A stretch of 64,000 nt of DNA, taken from assembly GCF_002352765.1 (NCBI RefSeq), contig NZ_KZ293963.1:1262368-1326367 (forward strand). The letters run 5' to 3'. Numbering within the stretch: position 1 is the stretch's first letter; each line of letters begins with the position of its first letter. The notes beneath the pieces are model-generated. The model was not told the origin of the DNA and searched no databases. It saw nothing but the letters and a program-made list of their open reading frames with translations. Position numbers and translations under genes: made by a program. The DNA comes from Alteribacter populi (lineage in GTDB: Bacteria; Bacillota; Bacilli; Bacillales; Salisediminibacteriaceae). Shown one piece after another: positions 26,454 through 35,433 of this stretch.

Positions 26454-27284
26454 AATGATTATCCCCTTTGCTCAGAATTATGAAGGCATCAGCCATGTTT
26501 AATGTTTCACTTTTAATTATGGCTCTTTTCGTATGTATTGTTGCTTTTAATCTTCGCAGCTGAAGCCTCTCCTTCATAATAGGGTTCAAAGTGAAGCTAG
26601 TGAACGGCTTTACACCAGTCAAATTAAGGGAGAATCGGGGTTATATGGAGCGCTTTATCGTGTAATTTGCTCTTGAGTTGAATATATTTAAGGTAGTAAA
26701 GCTTTGAATGGGAGTGAGTTTAAAAGTGAAACCTAATGTATTTTTAATTATGGTAGATCAAATACGGGGGCTATACAGATGGGAAGCGGTTGTTTGTAGG
26801 GGTAAAACCGCGTTCGACATTGAGCCACGTATTGTCGAGGGCAAATCATGAATAGTGTGCGTCCAAAAAGGTGGGCTAATAAAGCCAGAAAGGACGTGTG
26901 GAAGCTGTGAAAAGGGATGAACTCCGAATAATAGATATTGTGAGTATGTCATTAGCTCAGAAATGATTCATACTTCATCAATGTGATGAATTTACAAAGC
27001 ACTATACAAGCGAAGGAAATACACGTAGACTCCAGCGGGAAAGCGAAGACGTTGAGACCCCACAGTGAGCGCACTTTGCGAACGAGGAGGCTCAGCGCGA
27101 GCCCGCGGAAAGCGTAGTGTATTTCCGAAGCGGTAGGTTATGTCGCAGTTTATATATTTTGTGTCATGAACAACAATCTTTTAGAAAACAGCCTTACTTA
27201 TAAAGGCCCGAAGACACCACGACACTTCTGCGGAAGTATAATATGCTTCTCATATGAATGATTTCTGAGATAATGACATACTCA
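26454..27284 (+). mobile_element. MITE family A, copy 2 (rearranged, enlarged)
   Basis: An 831-bp copy bounded by AATGATTATCCCC and GACATACTCA and flanked by the direct repeat TAAACTTTTA (26444-26453 and 27285-27294). The left ~120 bp and right ~180 bp match copies 1 and 3. The middle holds ~430 bp of unrecognised DNA, an extra inverted copy of the right end (26942-26975, GTATGTCATTAGCTCAGAAA), and the GTGTATTTCC module in opposite orientation to the other copies. No supported gene. Confidence 0.8.
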
Positions 27285-27303
27285 TAAACTTTTAAATTAC
27301 AAA

Positions 27304-27332
27304 AGGGACTGATCTAGTAACGATCAGTCCCT
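27304..27332 (-). terminator. Terminator of the thiamine salvage operon
   Basis: Perfect AGGGACTGATC / GATCAGTCCCT hairpin with TTTTG after it on the minus strand, 15 nt beyond the thiY stop. Confidence 0.85.
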
Positions 27333-27346
27333 GTTTTACCTTTTTA

Positions 27347-28351
27347 TTACTCTACTAAATTGATAAAGATGCCATCAGCATCTGGTTTTTCTTCAATATA
27401 TCCTGTTTCATGTAACCATTCGATCGTCTCTTGCCATGATTCTTCAAACTGGCTTCCGAAAGGTTCGCCCTCATCTTCCATTTTTGCTAATAAAATGTCG
27501 AGGCTTTTTTCTTCTACTTCTCGAATGAGCGGGAAGTTTTCCTGGTCCTCATGACTAAAGAGAATATCGAGGCTTTCATCTGGGTTTTCTTTCATAAATT
27601 CATAAGCTTTTTGAGCGGCGCTCCAAAAGGATTGAATGACAGGTTTATTTTCTTCTAAGTGATCTTCATTCGTTACCATCACTAATTCATAAAAGCTTGG
27701 AACTCCGTAATCTGTTGGATTAAAGGAATTGACATGATGCTCCTGGTGCTCTAGTACCGGTACTTCATGGTTAATATAAGCCCCGATAACCGCATCGACT
27801 CTTTCAGTGACAATAGAGGAACCAAGATCGAAACCGACATCAATCAACTCGACTTGATCAATGTCTCCCCCATCTTCAGTGACCATCGTTTGTAATAGAG
27901 GCTCATTTACCGGAATTCCCGGATACCCAACTTGTTTTCCCTCTAAATCTCGTGGTGATTGAATGTCCTCGCCTTCTAAATGAATAATATGATTAAGAGG
28001 GGACCGGACAATCGCTGCTACCGAGACTACTGGAATGTTCTCGTTGCGAGCAGTAATGACATCTGGCTGGTAGGTAATGCCTAATGTCACTTCCCCTGTC
28101 GCTGCTAAGTTGATCGGATCTGTCGGGTTGGTTGGAAAAATAATATCCACATCCAGCCCTTCTTCTTCAAAATAACCCTTTTCATCTGCTACATATAAAT
28201 AGCTATGAACAGCATTAGGATACCAATCGAGCATAATTTCTACTTCTTGTAAGTCTTCAGATTCCTTTGCTGCACTGTTTTCTTCCCCACTATTACAGCC
28301 TGCCATCATAACAAGCATCATCAGGAAGGTCGCTTTCATCGCTAATTTCAT
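27347..28351 (-). CDS. thiY: ThiY, formylaminopyrimidine-binding ABC lipoprotein
   Basis: Substrate-binding protein for thiamine breakdown products (N-formyl-4-amino-5-aminomethyl-2-methylpyrimidine). It has a lipoprotein signal (MMLVMMAGC) and the NMT1/THI5-like fold, with LDWYPNAVHSYLYVADEKGY near the mature N-terminus and NPTDPINLAATGEVTLGIT further on, as in B. halodurans ThiY. Start ATG 28351 overlaps the thiX stop (ATGA) and is preceded by GGAGAG, so the upstream in-frame ATG is not used. Last gene of the operon. Confidence 0.93.
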   Translation of the reverse strand: MKLAMKATFLMMLVMMAGCNSGEENSAAKESEDLQEVEIMLDWYPNAVHSYLYVADEKGYFEEEGLDVDIIFPTNPTDPINLAATGEVTLGITYQPDVITARNENIPVVSVAAIVRSPLNHIIHLEGEDIQSPRDLEGKQVGYPGIPVNEPLLQTMVTEDGGDIDQVELIDVGFDLGSSIVTERVDAVIGAYINHEVPVLEHQEHHVNSFNPTDYGVPSFYELVMVTNEDHLEENKPVIQSFWSAAQKAYEFMKENPDESLDILFSHEDQENFPLIREVEEKSLDILLAKMEDEGEPFGSQFEESWQETIEWLHETGYIEEKPDADGIFINLVE

Positions 28352-29112
28352 GACTGGTCTCTCCATTTTGTTGTTATTTTTTCAATGACTTTTATAAGTA
28401 AAAAGAGCAAAATACCTAAAATCGATAAGAGAACAATTGGCGCAAAGACACCTGCGCCATCCATTTGCGTCATCATTCTTCTACTAAAGTAGCCAAGTCC
28501 TGCACTCGCTCCGAGCCATTCTCCAATCGCTGCGCCAATCACACTCAGCGTAACGGCTACTTTTAAGCCTGAATAAAAATACGGGAGGGAAGATGGGACT
28601 TTTACCTTGAAAAAAATTTGTCGTGAATTAGCTCCCATCGTTCGTAATAAATCCTGCAATTCTTTGCTCGTCGAACGCAGGCCGTCAAAGGTACTGACTG
28701 TAATCGGAAAAAAGGTAATTAACACCGTGACCGCAACCTTACTCCATATTGAATAGCCAAACCAAAGCACAAAGATCGGTGCTAGAGCGATAATTGGAAT
28801 CGTTTGCGAGGCAATGACAAACGGAAAAAAAGTGCGTTCCGCGAGAGGGCTACGGCTCATTAATACGGCTAAGCCTACTCCGACGATGACAGATATGCCA
28901 AGCCCGATGACAATCACTTGTAACGTAGCAGGCAAATGGACCGATAGAAGAACCTCTTTTAACTCCCAAAGCTTTTGGATAATCCCGATCGGTGAAGGAA
29001 GTACATAAGGCTTATCATAAAGCCTAGCCCCCACTTCCCAACCAACGAGAAGGACAAGGGCTAACATAACGGCGCTTCCATAGCGAAACGTTTCGTTGAT
29101 GATTTTTTTCAT
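28348..29112 (-). CDS. thiX: ThiX, ABC transporter permease
   Basis: BPD-type inner-membrane permease of 254 residues with about six transmembrane helices, the YVLPSPIGIIQKLWEL segment of SsuC/ThiX-type permeases, and the EAA-like loop ELQDLLRTMGANSRQIFFKV...PYFYSGLKV contacting the ATPase. It works with ThiY and ThiZ. Start overlaps the thiZ stop by 4 nt (ATGA), and its stop overlaps the thiY start, so translation is coupled. Confidence 0.93.
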   Translation of the reverse strand: MKKIINETFRYGSAVMLALVLLVGWEVGARLYDKPYVLPSPIGIIQKLWELKEVLLSVHLPATLQVIVIGLGISVIVGVGLAVLMSRSPLAERTFFPFVIASQTIPIIALAPIFVLWFGYSIWSKVAVTVLITFFPITVSTFDGLRSTSKELQDLLRTMGANSRQIFFKVKVPSSLPYFYSGLKVAVTLSVIGAAIGEWLGASAGLGYFSRRMMTQMDGAGVFAPIVLLSILGILLFLLIKVIEKITTKWRDQS

Positions 29113-29894
29113 TGTAAACGATCCTTCGTTTTCATCTTGTTGAATAGCTCTTGTTTTAGCTCCATAAACAGAGGGTGACTGCGGTCTACTTCTTTTCGGG
29201 GACGGTTTATGGGCACTTTTCTCTCATGAATCTCTTTTTGACTAGGTGAATCGGTTAACATTAAGATGCGATCGGAAAGAAAAATCGCTTCTTCTATGTC
29301 ATGCGTAATAAAAATAATCGTCTTTTGCCATGTATGCCATTGTTCTAAAAGCCATTCTTGCATCATAAACCGCGTCATCGAATCTAATGCGCTAAACGGT
29401 TCATCCAGTAGGAGAATGTCGTTTCCCCCGAGGATCGCCCGTAAAAAGGATACACGCTGCCTCATCCCACCAGAAAGCTGATGAGGATAGAAGTCTTCTG
29501 TACCCTCAAGCCCAAATTTCTTCATATGCTCTTTTACTTTTACCACGCCTTCTTTTTTATCCATCCCTTTGATCTCTAGTGGAAGGAGTCCATTTTCTAA
29601 AACCGTTCGCCAAGGAAGCAGTAAACCTTGCTGGGGCATGTATCCGATTTTTCCGAGACGATCCTTTTCTTCCTCATTATGAATCGTAATCCTTCCGCTT
29701 TGAGGCTGTTCAAGCCCTGCTGCTAGGCGGAAAAAGGTAGACTTTCCCGCCCCGCTTGGACCTAGAATTGACACAAATTCTTTTTCATAAATGGAGAGAT
29801 TGATGTCCTGAAAAATGGGAGCGTGTTTTTTTCCATGAGAATAACCAAATGTGACCTTCTCAAAGGTTAAGTGAGAGACAGACTGATTTTCCAT
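29109..29894 (-). CDS. thiZ: ThiZ, ABC transporter ATPase
   Basis: ATP-binding subunit (261 aa) with Walker A GPSGAGKST, Q-loop MPQQGLLLPW, signature LSGGMRQRVSF, Walker B ILLLDEPFSALD and switch His in FITHDIEEA. It belongs to the SsuB/TauB/ThiZ group and energises import of the formylaminopyrimidine with ThiX and ThiY. Start lies 19 nt after the tenA stop, with AAGGGGAAATG as RBS. Confidence 0.95.
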   Translation of the reverse strand: MENQSVSHLTFEKVTFGYSHGKKHAPIFQDINLSIYEKEFVSILGPSGAGKSTFFRLAAGLEQPQSGRITIHNEEEKDRLGKIGYMPQQGLLLPWRTVLENGLLPLEIKGMDKKEGVVKVKEHMKKFGLEGTEDFYPHQLSGGMRQRVSFLRAILGGNDILLLDEPFSALDSMTRFMMQEWLLEQWHTWQKTIIFITHDIEEAIFLSDRILMLTDSPSQKEIHERKVPINRPRKEVDRSHPLFMELKQELFNKMKTKDRLQ

Positions 29895-29913
29895 TACTTC
29901 ATTTCCCCTTCAC

Positions 29914-30585
29914 TTATTCTCCAGGCCATGTTTTTTGGTGATAGGACATATCCCAAAACATGTATTCAAATCGGGTCGTATTTAAAAAGATTTCTTCTAG
30001 ATGCTGTAATTCATGTTCTGGCTTCCCTTCTGCCAGCTGGTCCAATAGATGAATCGTCCAGTCTGTCAGCTCGTGAAACTCTTCCCCTGAATACATTTTG
30101 ATCCATTCCCCGTAATAGTCATGGTCTCTTGCGCCTGGTCTTTCATCTAGTGCTTTCCCGATTTCAGCATAGCTCCACATGCAAGGAAGTAGGCTAGCAA
30201 CAAGCTCTGCTAACCCACCGTTATTACCAACATGAAGCATATAGTGAGTATAGGCCAACGTGGTTGGAGCAGGTTCGGCTGATTCAAGCTCTTCCTCTGA
30301 TATTCCAAATTCCTTAGCATACTGTCGGTGAAGTGCCATCTCCATGTTTAATGTTGAGTCTAAAAGCTTAGCAAACTCTCCCATCGTCTTTACGTCTTTC
30401 GCCTTCATAGATCCGATCGCAAAGAGCTTGGCATATTCGATTAAATACAAATAATCCTGAATCATAAAAAAACGAAATTTCTCTTTATCTAACGTTCCAT
30501 CTCCAATGCCTTGCACAAATGGGTGATCATGATTTTTTTGCCATATCGGTTTCACATTTTCATATAAACGCTGACTAAACTTCAT
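29914..30585 (-). CDS. tenA: TenA aminopyrimidine aminohydrolase (thiaminase II)
   Basis: TenA-family enzyme of 223 residues that converts 4-amino-5-aminomethyl-2-methylpyrimidine to HMP in thiamine salvage. Recognised by KNHDHPFVQGIGDGTLDKEK, the FRFFMIQDYLYLIEYAK helix, the catalytic Cys in SLLPCMWSYAEIG and the C-terminal TRFEYMFWDMSY. ATG 30585 overlaps the end of ylmB and is preceded by GAGAGGATGAG; the longer frame upstream has no RBS of its own. Acts directly after YlmB. Confidence 0.93.
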   Translation of the reverse strand: MKFSQRLYENVKPIWQKNHDHPFVQGIGDGTLDKEKFRFFMIQDYLYLIEYAKLFAIGSMKAKDVKTMGEFAKLLDSTLNMEMALHRQYAKEFGISEEELESAEPAPTTLAYTHYMLHVGNNGGLAELVASLLPCMWSYAEIGKALDERPGARDHDYYGEWIKMYSGEEFHELTDWTIHLLDQLAEGKPEHELQHLEEIFLNTTRFEYMFWDMSYHQKTWPGE

Positions 30586-31873
30586 TTCTCTCATCCTCTC
30601 TTTTTGTATGACACCACTCATAAATAAAGGTGATCATGACTTTTGTAAAATCAACTAGCTGCTGAATTGACACAGATTCATTGACGCCGTGAGCATTATG
30701 TAAATCACCAGGCCCATAAATGAGCGTCGGAATTCCTGCATCTCCGAGCCAGCCTCCATCCGTAACCGTAGGCGACATACTTATTTCGGGCTTTTGCTTT
30801 AACACCTCGGAATGAGCGTTAGTTAAAGATTTTACCGCGTCACCTTTAGAATCGATGCTTAGTGAAGGAAAGATTTCTCCTTTGTCTTCAATCATCGACT
30901 TTCCGCCCCACTTAAAAGTCGGTGGATGCTCTCTTAACCACGGATCGCCTTGAGCCACATTTAAAAGGTGATCTTCTACCTCCTTAGCAATATCGTCGTG
31001 ATTTTCATCGGGATAAAAATGAACCGTCATCCAAAGACTGCATTCATCTGCAACGAAAGCTGCATGTCTTCCTCCTTCGATCACTGCTGGATTGATCGTA
31101 TTCATCCCAGCTGGAAAGCCAGGATACGATTTTGTAACAGCCCAATGCTGCTCTAACTCCTTGAGACCTTGAATGAGCTTTACCATTTTTTCGATGGCAC
31201 TTGCTGCATTAAGTCCGCCTCCTGCATGAATCATGTTTCGGCGCGTTGCATCATGATAAGTTTTCGGGCTTTTCACAGTGACCCACCCCGTGATTACGCC
31301 CCCTTGTCCTTGGATATGTAAATCACTCGTATCCACGACGACAGCTGCATCAGCGGTATAGCCTTTTTCACAACATTCTAATGTTCCTGCTTCACCAACC
31401 TCCTCCCCAATAACCGATTGGAAAATGAGATCACCGGGCAGGTCGATTCCACTCTCTCGTAGAAGCTTGATTGCAAACAACGCACCAGCAAGCCCCCCTT
31501 TCATATCAGCGGTTCCCCGTCCATAAAGTCTTCCGTTTTTTACATGAGGAGTAAAAGGATCTTTTTCCCAGCCTTCTTCTTGTTTCTCAACCTCGGCAAC
31601 ATCGATATGCCCGTTGACGATCAAACTTTTGTAGTTTTTAGAATCGTTACCTTTTAGCGTTCCAACAACATTAGGGTCATCGGGAAAAACGTCCCATTGC
31701 TCAATATCAAATCCGAGCTCTTTTAATTGCCCCGCGATAAACAATTGTGCTTCTTTCGTGTTTCGGGCAGGCGGACTCGGAGTTGGGAAACGAACCAATT
31801 GTTTCACTGAGTCTATTAATTCCTCTTGTCTTTCATCCATTTGCGCGAACAGTTGGTTTAGCTGCTCATTCAT
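30575..31873 (-). CDS. ylmB: YlmB, formylaminopyrimidine deformylase (M20 family)
   Basis: M20/ArgE-DapE-type metallohydrolase of 432 residues. Zinc-site motifs are VNGHIDVAEV, GRGTADMKGGLAGALFA, the catalytic Glu pair in GEEVGEAG, and the C-terminal LHNAHGVNE. In the pathway worked out in Bacillus, YlmB removes the formyl group from imported N-formyl-aminopyrimidine before TenA acts. Its place as first gene of a TPP-riboswitch operon with tenA-thiZXY strongly supports this over a generic deacetylase. RBS AAAGGAGAATTGAA precedes ATG. Confidence 0.9.
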   Translation of the reverse strand: MNEQLNQLFAQMDERQEELIDSVKQLVRFPTPSPPARNTKEAQLFIAGQLKELGFDIEQWDVFPDDPNVVGTLKGNDSKNYKSLIVNGHIDVAEVEKQEEGWEKDPFTPHVKNGRLYGRGTADMKGGLAGALFAIKLLRESGIDLPGDLIFQSVIGEEVGEAGTLECCEKGYTADAAVVVDTSDLHIQGQGGVITGWVTVKSPKTYHDATRRNMIHAGGGLNAASAIEKMVKLIQGLKELEQHWAVTKSYPGFPAGMNTINPAVIEGGRHAAFVADECSLWMTVHFYPDENHDDIAKEVEDHLLNVAQGDPWLREHPPTFKWGGKSMIEDKGEIFPSLSIDSKGDAVKSLTNAHSEVLKQKPEISMSPTVTDGGWLGDAGIPTLIYGPGDLHNAHGVNESVSIQQLVDFTKVMITFIYEWCHTKREDERNEV

Positions 31874-31914
31874 TTCAATTCTCCTTTCAATCCACTACGT
31901 ATCTGGACAGAACA

Positions 31915-32105
31915 AAAGCGCAAGCGCCTTGGTCACGAGCGACAAGCATTTTCGACCGGCAGATTGAAGCCTCTTTCTGGCTTCTTCTGACAGGCTAAAA
32001 TGACCTCGTAGCTGGCTCTTCCTCTGCTAGTAATGCTCCGATGTGTATCCGTCGAGACAACCCGCAGCTTATTCACGTAGTAATGCTTGTCGCTGGAGCT
32101 AGACA
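31915..32105. repeat. Long imperfect hairpin repeat in the thi leader
   Basis: About 190 bp whose ends AGCGACAAGCATT and AATGCTTGTCGCT are inverted copies, beginning GCGCAAGCGCC and ending GCTGGAGCTAGAC. Relatives with the same end motifs occur at 59612-60100 and partly at 61805-61850. It lies between the riboswitch terminator and ylmB, so it is within the operon's 5' untranslated RNA. Confidence 0.5.
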
Positions 32106-32140
32106 TTGAAGCGTAGGTTTTTATGCTTTGCTTAACACAT

Positions 32141-32166
32141 AAAAAAACCACTCTAGCTAAGAGTGG
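32141..32166 (-). terminator. Riboswitch-controlled attenuator
   Basis: CCACTCTTAGCTAGAGTGG hairpin followed by seven T residues on the minus strand, 75 nt downstream of the TPP aptamer. Probably stops transcription when TPP is bound. Confidence 0.8.
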
Positions 32167-32239
32167 CAGTGTATGTAGAACAAAGAACCGACTAGTGGCG
32201 TACATATAATATACCTCGCCAGTGATTTCAATTGCTCAC

Positions 32240-32326
32240 ACCACTTCCCTACGCTAGTATTATCTAGTTCAGGTAAAAATAGGGTTAAGACAACGTCTCT
32301 CTCAGCCTAAAAAGCACCCCTAGTGG
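32240..32326 (-). promoter_or_regulatory. TPP (THI) riboswitch
   Basis: Read on the minus strand it has the conserved THI elements in order: ACTAGGGGTGC, GGCTGAGAGAGA, ACCCTATTTTTACCTGAACT, then AGATAATACTAGCGTAGGGAAG. It is the aptamer for thiamine pyrophosphate and precedes ylmB-tenA-thiZXY. Confidence 0.95.
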
Positions 32327-32409
32327 ACTTCTATGAAATTCGTATTACACACAAGATACCATACATGACTTAAAATGAAAACTACGACTTGAGTATGAAA
32401 AACAAAAAA

Positions 32410-32445
32410 ATGCACCGGGTTTCATCATTCACATGACCGGTGCAT
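32410..32445 (-). terminator. Terminator of lutR
   Basis: ATGCACCGG / CCCGGTGCAT arms with a run of seven T residues on the minus strand, shortly after the lutR stop. Confidence 0.75.
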
Positions 32446-32449
32446 TCCC

Positions 32450-33166
32450 TTATTTCTCACTATGATAAGTAATCAATGTATTCTCGACATTCATTAAATG
32501 ATCAAGCATGGCTTGATTTGCTTTTACAGGATCTTTAGATTCAATTGATCGATAAATACGTTCATGTTCAAGTTGGAGGCATTTGAATTCTTGTTTTTGT
32601 GAAAATAGACTAATCCTTCTACTTTCAAACATCGTTTTGCCAAGTGTATCCGATAATTGCTGCATCATATCGATTAAAAGATTATTCCCTGTCGCATCAG
32701 CTAGCGCAAGGTGGAATTGCACATCTGATTTCTCACCGAGATCTTCATTTCCTGCAGCCTTTTCCATTTCCAAAAGTGCCTCTTTCATTTCTTTTAAATG
32801 AGCATCTGTACGGTTCTCCGCCGCAAGACTAGCGGCACCTACTTCGATAATCTTCCGAACTTGAAACAACTCGAGCATCTCTTTTTTTGAAATAATTCGC
32901 TCAACCGAAACAGGAACAATGAGGTTTGAGAAATCATATTTGTTAACAAAGGTTCCTTCGCCTTGTCTAATTGTGATTAATCCAACCGCCTTCAAGGCAC
33001 TTAATGCTTCTCTTACTGCTGAACGGCTTACGTTAAATTCTTTCGCCAATTTTTCAACGGAATCTAGCTTCTCACCTGGTTTCACATCACCTTTACGAAT
33101 CATTTCTTCAAGTTGTTCACGAATCACTTCCGAAATTTTTTTCGTTTCCACATGTTTAAATGCCAT
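32450..33166 (-). CDS. lutR: LutR-type FadR/GntR regulator
   Basis: GntR-superfamily repressor of 238 residues. The winged helix (GEKLDSVEKLAKEFNVSRSA, then EALSALKAVGLITIRQGEGT) is N-terminal and a FadR/FCD ligand domain (LFQVRKIIEVGAASLAAEN, FHLALADATGNNLLIDMM) is C-terminal. Its position after lctP-lutABC supports LutR, which represses lactate use. Start ATG 33166 follows GAGGTGCAAGCG; the in-frame extension upstream lacks an RBS. A TCATC-N-GATGA site lies upstream of lctP (38001-38011). Confidence 0.85.
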   Translation of the reverse strand: MAFKHVETKKISEVIREQLEEMIRKGDVKPGEKLDSVEKLAKEFNVSRSAVREALSALKAVGLITIRQGEGTFVNKYDFSNLIVPVSVERIISKKEMLELFQVRKIIEVGAASLAAENRTDAHLKEMKEALLEMEKAAGNEDLGEKSDVQFHLALADATGNNLLIDMMQQLSDTLGKTMFESRRISLFSQKQEFKCLQLEHERIYRSIESKDPVKANQAMLDHLMNVENTLITYHSEK

Positions 33167-33270
33167 CGCTTGCACCTCGTTCATATCAGTTAGCTCAATT
33201 ATAACATAACCCGATAAGCCCCCCGAAGTCGGAGGAAACCTGTAAAAGTCGAAAGCAAATCCCAATACGA

Positions 33271-33298
33271 AGACCAGCAGTGATCCACTGCCGGTCTC
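33271..33298 (-). terminator. Stem-loop between lutC and lutR
   Basis: GACCGGCAGTG / CACTGCTGGTC hairpin four bases after the lutC stop; no strong T-tract, so it may only reduce read-through into lutR. Confidence 0.45.
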
Positions 33299-33301
33299 AT
33301 G

Positions 33302-33997
33302 TTATTTATCCTCTACTAAAATATAACAAGCTCGGATTGGGCCATGGACGCCAACGACTAAATTCATTTCAATATCGGCGCTATTACTTGGACCGGAGAT
33401 GAAATTAATGCAAGAAGGAACTCGCTTTCCCTCAGCTTCTGCCATTTTGTGAATGGCTGTTGTCGCTTGCGTCATTCTAGGAACTAGGGTGCTTTTTGGA
33501 ATAATGGCAATGTAATACGTAGGCAGCAAGCTAACCGAACGGCCTTTTCCTTTATCGCTTAATAAGACAACCGTTCCGGACTCGGCTAATGTGTAATCAG
33601 CAAAGGTAATCCCAATATCTGCACGCTCAGCAATCTCAATTGAATGGTTTTCTTCATGCGTCTCCCATACATCGACTTGTTCACGTTGTTGAAAATTACT
33701 TAACCCATATTCTGCAAACCTCGGATCATCCCACGTGACGACAGAATGAGCTTGATAGTCCTCAAGTACTTGATCAATAGTCGCCTCAAGTCCATCCCCG
33801 GTCGTCTCTATAAAATCAGTGTGAATCGCTTGACATTGATTTTTCAAAACGGAAACGAGCTCATCAAATGTATAGTTTTTCATTACTTCAAGGTGAGGCA
33901 TATGGCGAAATTTGGGTCGAACCACTCCTGATGTGCGACGCGACCGCCCAAGTTTTTCTGCCACATTATTGAGAAATGTTTCGCGATGTTGAATCAT
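33302..33997 (-). CDS. lutC: LutC, lactate utilisation protein
   Basis: LUD-domain protein of 231 residues and third component of the LutABC L-lactate oxidising complex. Hallmarks are the N-terminal FLNNVAEKLGR and the GITFADYTLAESGTVVLLSD loop with LLPTYYIAIIPKS, ending with a VVGVHGPIRACYILVED segment. AAAGGAGGGAACG places the start at ATG 33997, giving a 32-nt overlap with the end of lutB and hence coupled translation. Confidence 0.93.
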   Translation of the reverse strand: MIQHRETFLNNVAEKLGRSRRTSGVVRPKFRHMPHLEVMKNYTFDELVSVLKNQCQAIHTDFIETTGDGLEATIDQVLEDYQAHSVVTWDDPRFAEYGLSNFQQREQVDVWETHEENHSIEIAERADIGITFADYTLAESGTVVLLSDKGKGRSVSLLPTYYIAIIPKSTLVPRMTQATTAIHKMAEAEGKRVPSCINFISGPSNSADIEMNLVVGVHGPIRACYILVEDK

Positions 33998-35426
33998 GAC
34001 TCGTTCCCTCCTTTCCACTTTTACGAGATTTGAACCAATCTCTGAATCTCTCTTTTTTACTTTCCGGAAAATCTCGCGTATCCGTCCATGACTTTAATGG
34101 TCCTGGTCCATTTTTAATTGAACCCTCCTTTGTAAAGGGTGACAGCATCAATGGAGCTGTGCGTGTGCTCATATTAAAAAGTGAAGGTGAGCTTGCTACA
34201 AGGCCAAACCCTTTCATCGCAAGCGTTTCAGAAAGCGTTGTTTTCTTTTGTTCAGCAATGTTTCGCCGGTGTTTTACTAACAGCTCATGTAGCGGAATCT
34301 TTACTGGACAAGCGTCGGTACATGCGGCACAAAGGCTTGATGCATAGGAGAGTTCCTTATGATCATCGTAGCCTTCAAGTAACGGCGTTAAAACCGCCCC
34401 AATTGGACCTGGATAAATGGAGCCGTACGAATGCCCACCAACATGTCGATACACCGGACAAACGTTGATGCAAGCCGCACACCTTATACAATGTAGGGCT
34501 GATTGAAACTCGGTGCCAAGAATCTTCGAACGTCCATTATCAACAATAACAAGGTGAAATTCATCTGGACCATCAACGTCCCCCTCTTCTTTTGCTCCGG
34601 TCAGGCCTGTAATATAGCTCGTGAGCTTCTGACCTACTGCACTCCGACAGAGCATGCTGACTAAAATGTCAAGCTCTTCCCATGTCGGAACTACACGCTC
34701 CATTCCCATCACTGTGATCTGCGTGTTTGGTAAAGTCGTTGCAAGCCTCGCATTGCCTTCATTCGTAACGAGAGAAATGCTCCCAGATTCAGCCACAGCA
34801 AAGTTACACCCTGTTACCCCAATATCTGCTTCTAGAAATTCCTTACGCAGCTGCTCTCTCGCAAAATGAGTGAGTTCTTCAGGGTTAGATGATTTCGTAT
34901 AGTTTTTTCTCTCTTTAAAGGTGTCACGAATTTGCTCTTTGTTTTTATGAAGCGCAGGGGCTACGATATGAGAGGGTGGGTCATGATCATCGATTTGAAG
35001 AATGTACTCGCCAAGATCGGACTCAATCACTTCACAGCCAGCACTCTCTAATGCTTGGTTCATGCTGATTTCTTCGGTTACCATTGATTTTGACTTGATC
35101 ACTTTTTTAGCGTTCTTCTTTTTCGCGACTTCCTTAATGTAGGCGTTCGCTTCTTCTGCTGTTTCCGCAAAGAAAACAGATCCCCCATTCTTGCTGACAT
35201 TTTCACTTAGCTGATGCAAATAGTAATCAATGTTCTCAAGTGTGTGTGTACGAATTTCTTCTGAAAGATTACGCCACTCTTCCCAATTTCCAAGCTCGTC
35301 TTCAGCTTTTGATTTCGCCTTTTTTAGTCGTTCCTGAGCAGATGTGACCGCTTGCCTCATAAAGGTATCCTTCAATCCTTTTTCTACCCGATTATCAAAG
35401 CTTCGGTCTCCGATTTGCATTGGCAT
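33966..35426 (-). CDS. lutB: LutB, iron-sulfur lactate utilisation protein
   Basis: A 486-residue protein with an N-terminal LUD domain (VTGCNFAVAESGSISLVTNE) and two 4Fe-4S clusters near residues 320-375 (CIRCAACINVCPVYR and CAACTDACP). In B. subtilis LutABC oxidises L-lactate to pyruvate. The protein begins MPMQIGDRSFDNRV, as in YvfW relatives. Overlaps lutC at its 3' end and follows lutA by a few bases. Confidence 0.94.
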   Translation of the reverse strand: MPMQIGDRSFDNRVEKGLKDTFMRQAVTSAQERLKKAKSKAEDELGNWEEWRNLSEEIRTHTLENIDYYLHQLSENVSKNGGSVFFAETAEEANAYIKEVAKKKNAKKVIKSKSMVTEEISMNQALESAGCEVIESDLGEYILQIDDHDPPSHIVAPALHKNKEQIRDTFKERKNYTKSSNPEELTHFAREQLRKEFLEADIGVTGCNFAVAESGSISLVTNEGNARLATTLPNTQITVMGMERVVPTWEELDILVSMLCRSAVGQKLTSYITGLTGAKEEGDVDGPDEFHLVIVDNGRSKILGTEFQSALHCIRCAACINVCPVYRHVGGHSYGSIYPGPIGAVLTPLLEGYDDHKELSYASSLCAACTDACPVKIPLHELLVKHRRNIAEQKKTTLSETLAMKGFGLVASSPSLFNMSTRTAPLMLSPFTKEGSIKNGPGPLKSWTDTRDFPESKKERFRDWFKSRKSGKEGTSHDSTSRNISQ

Positions 35427-35433
35427 TGTCCAT

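Noticed and set aside
26758..26952. 64-residue frame within MITE A copy 2
   Set aside because: No RBS and lies inside repeat/insert DNA without recognisable protein motifs.
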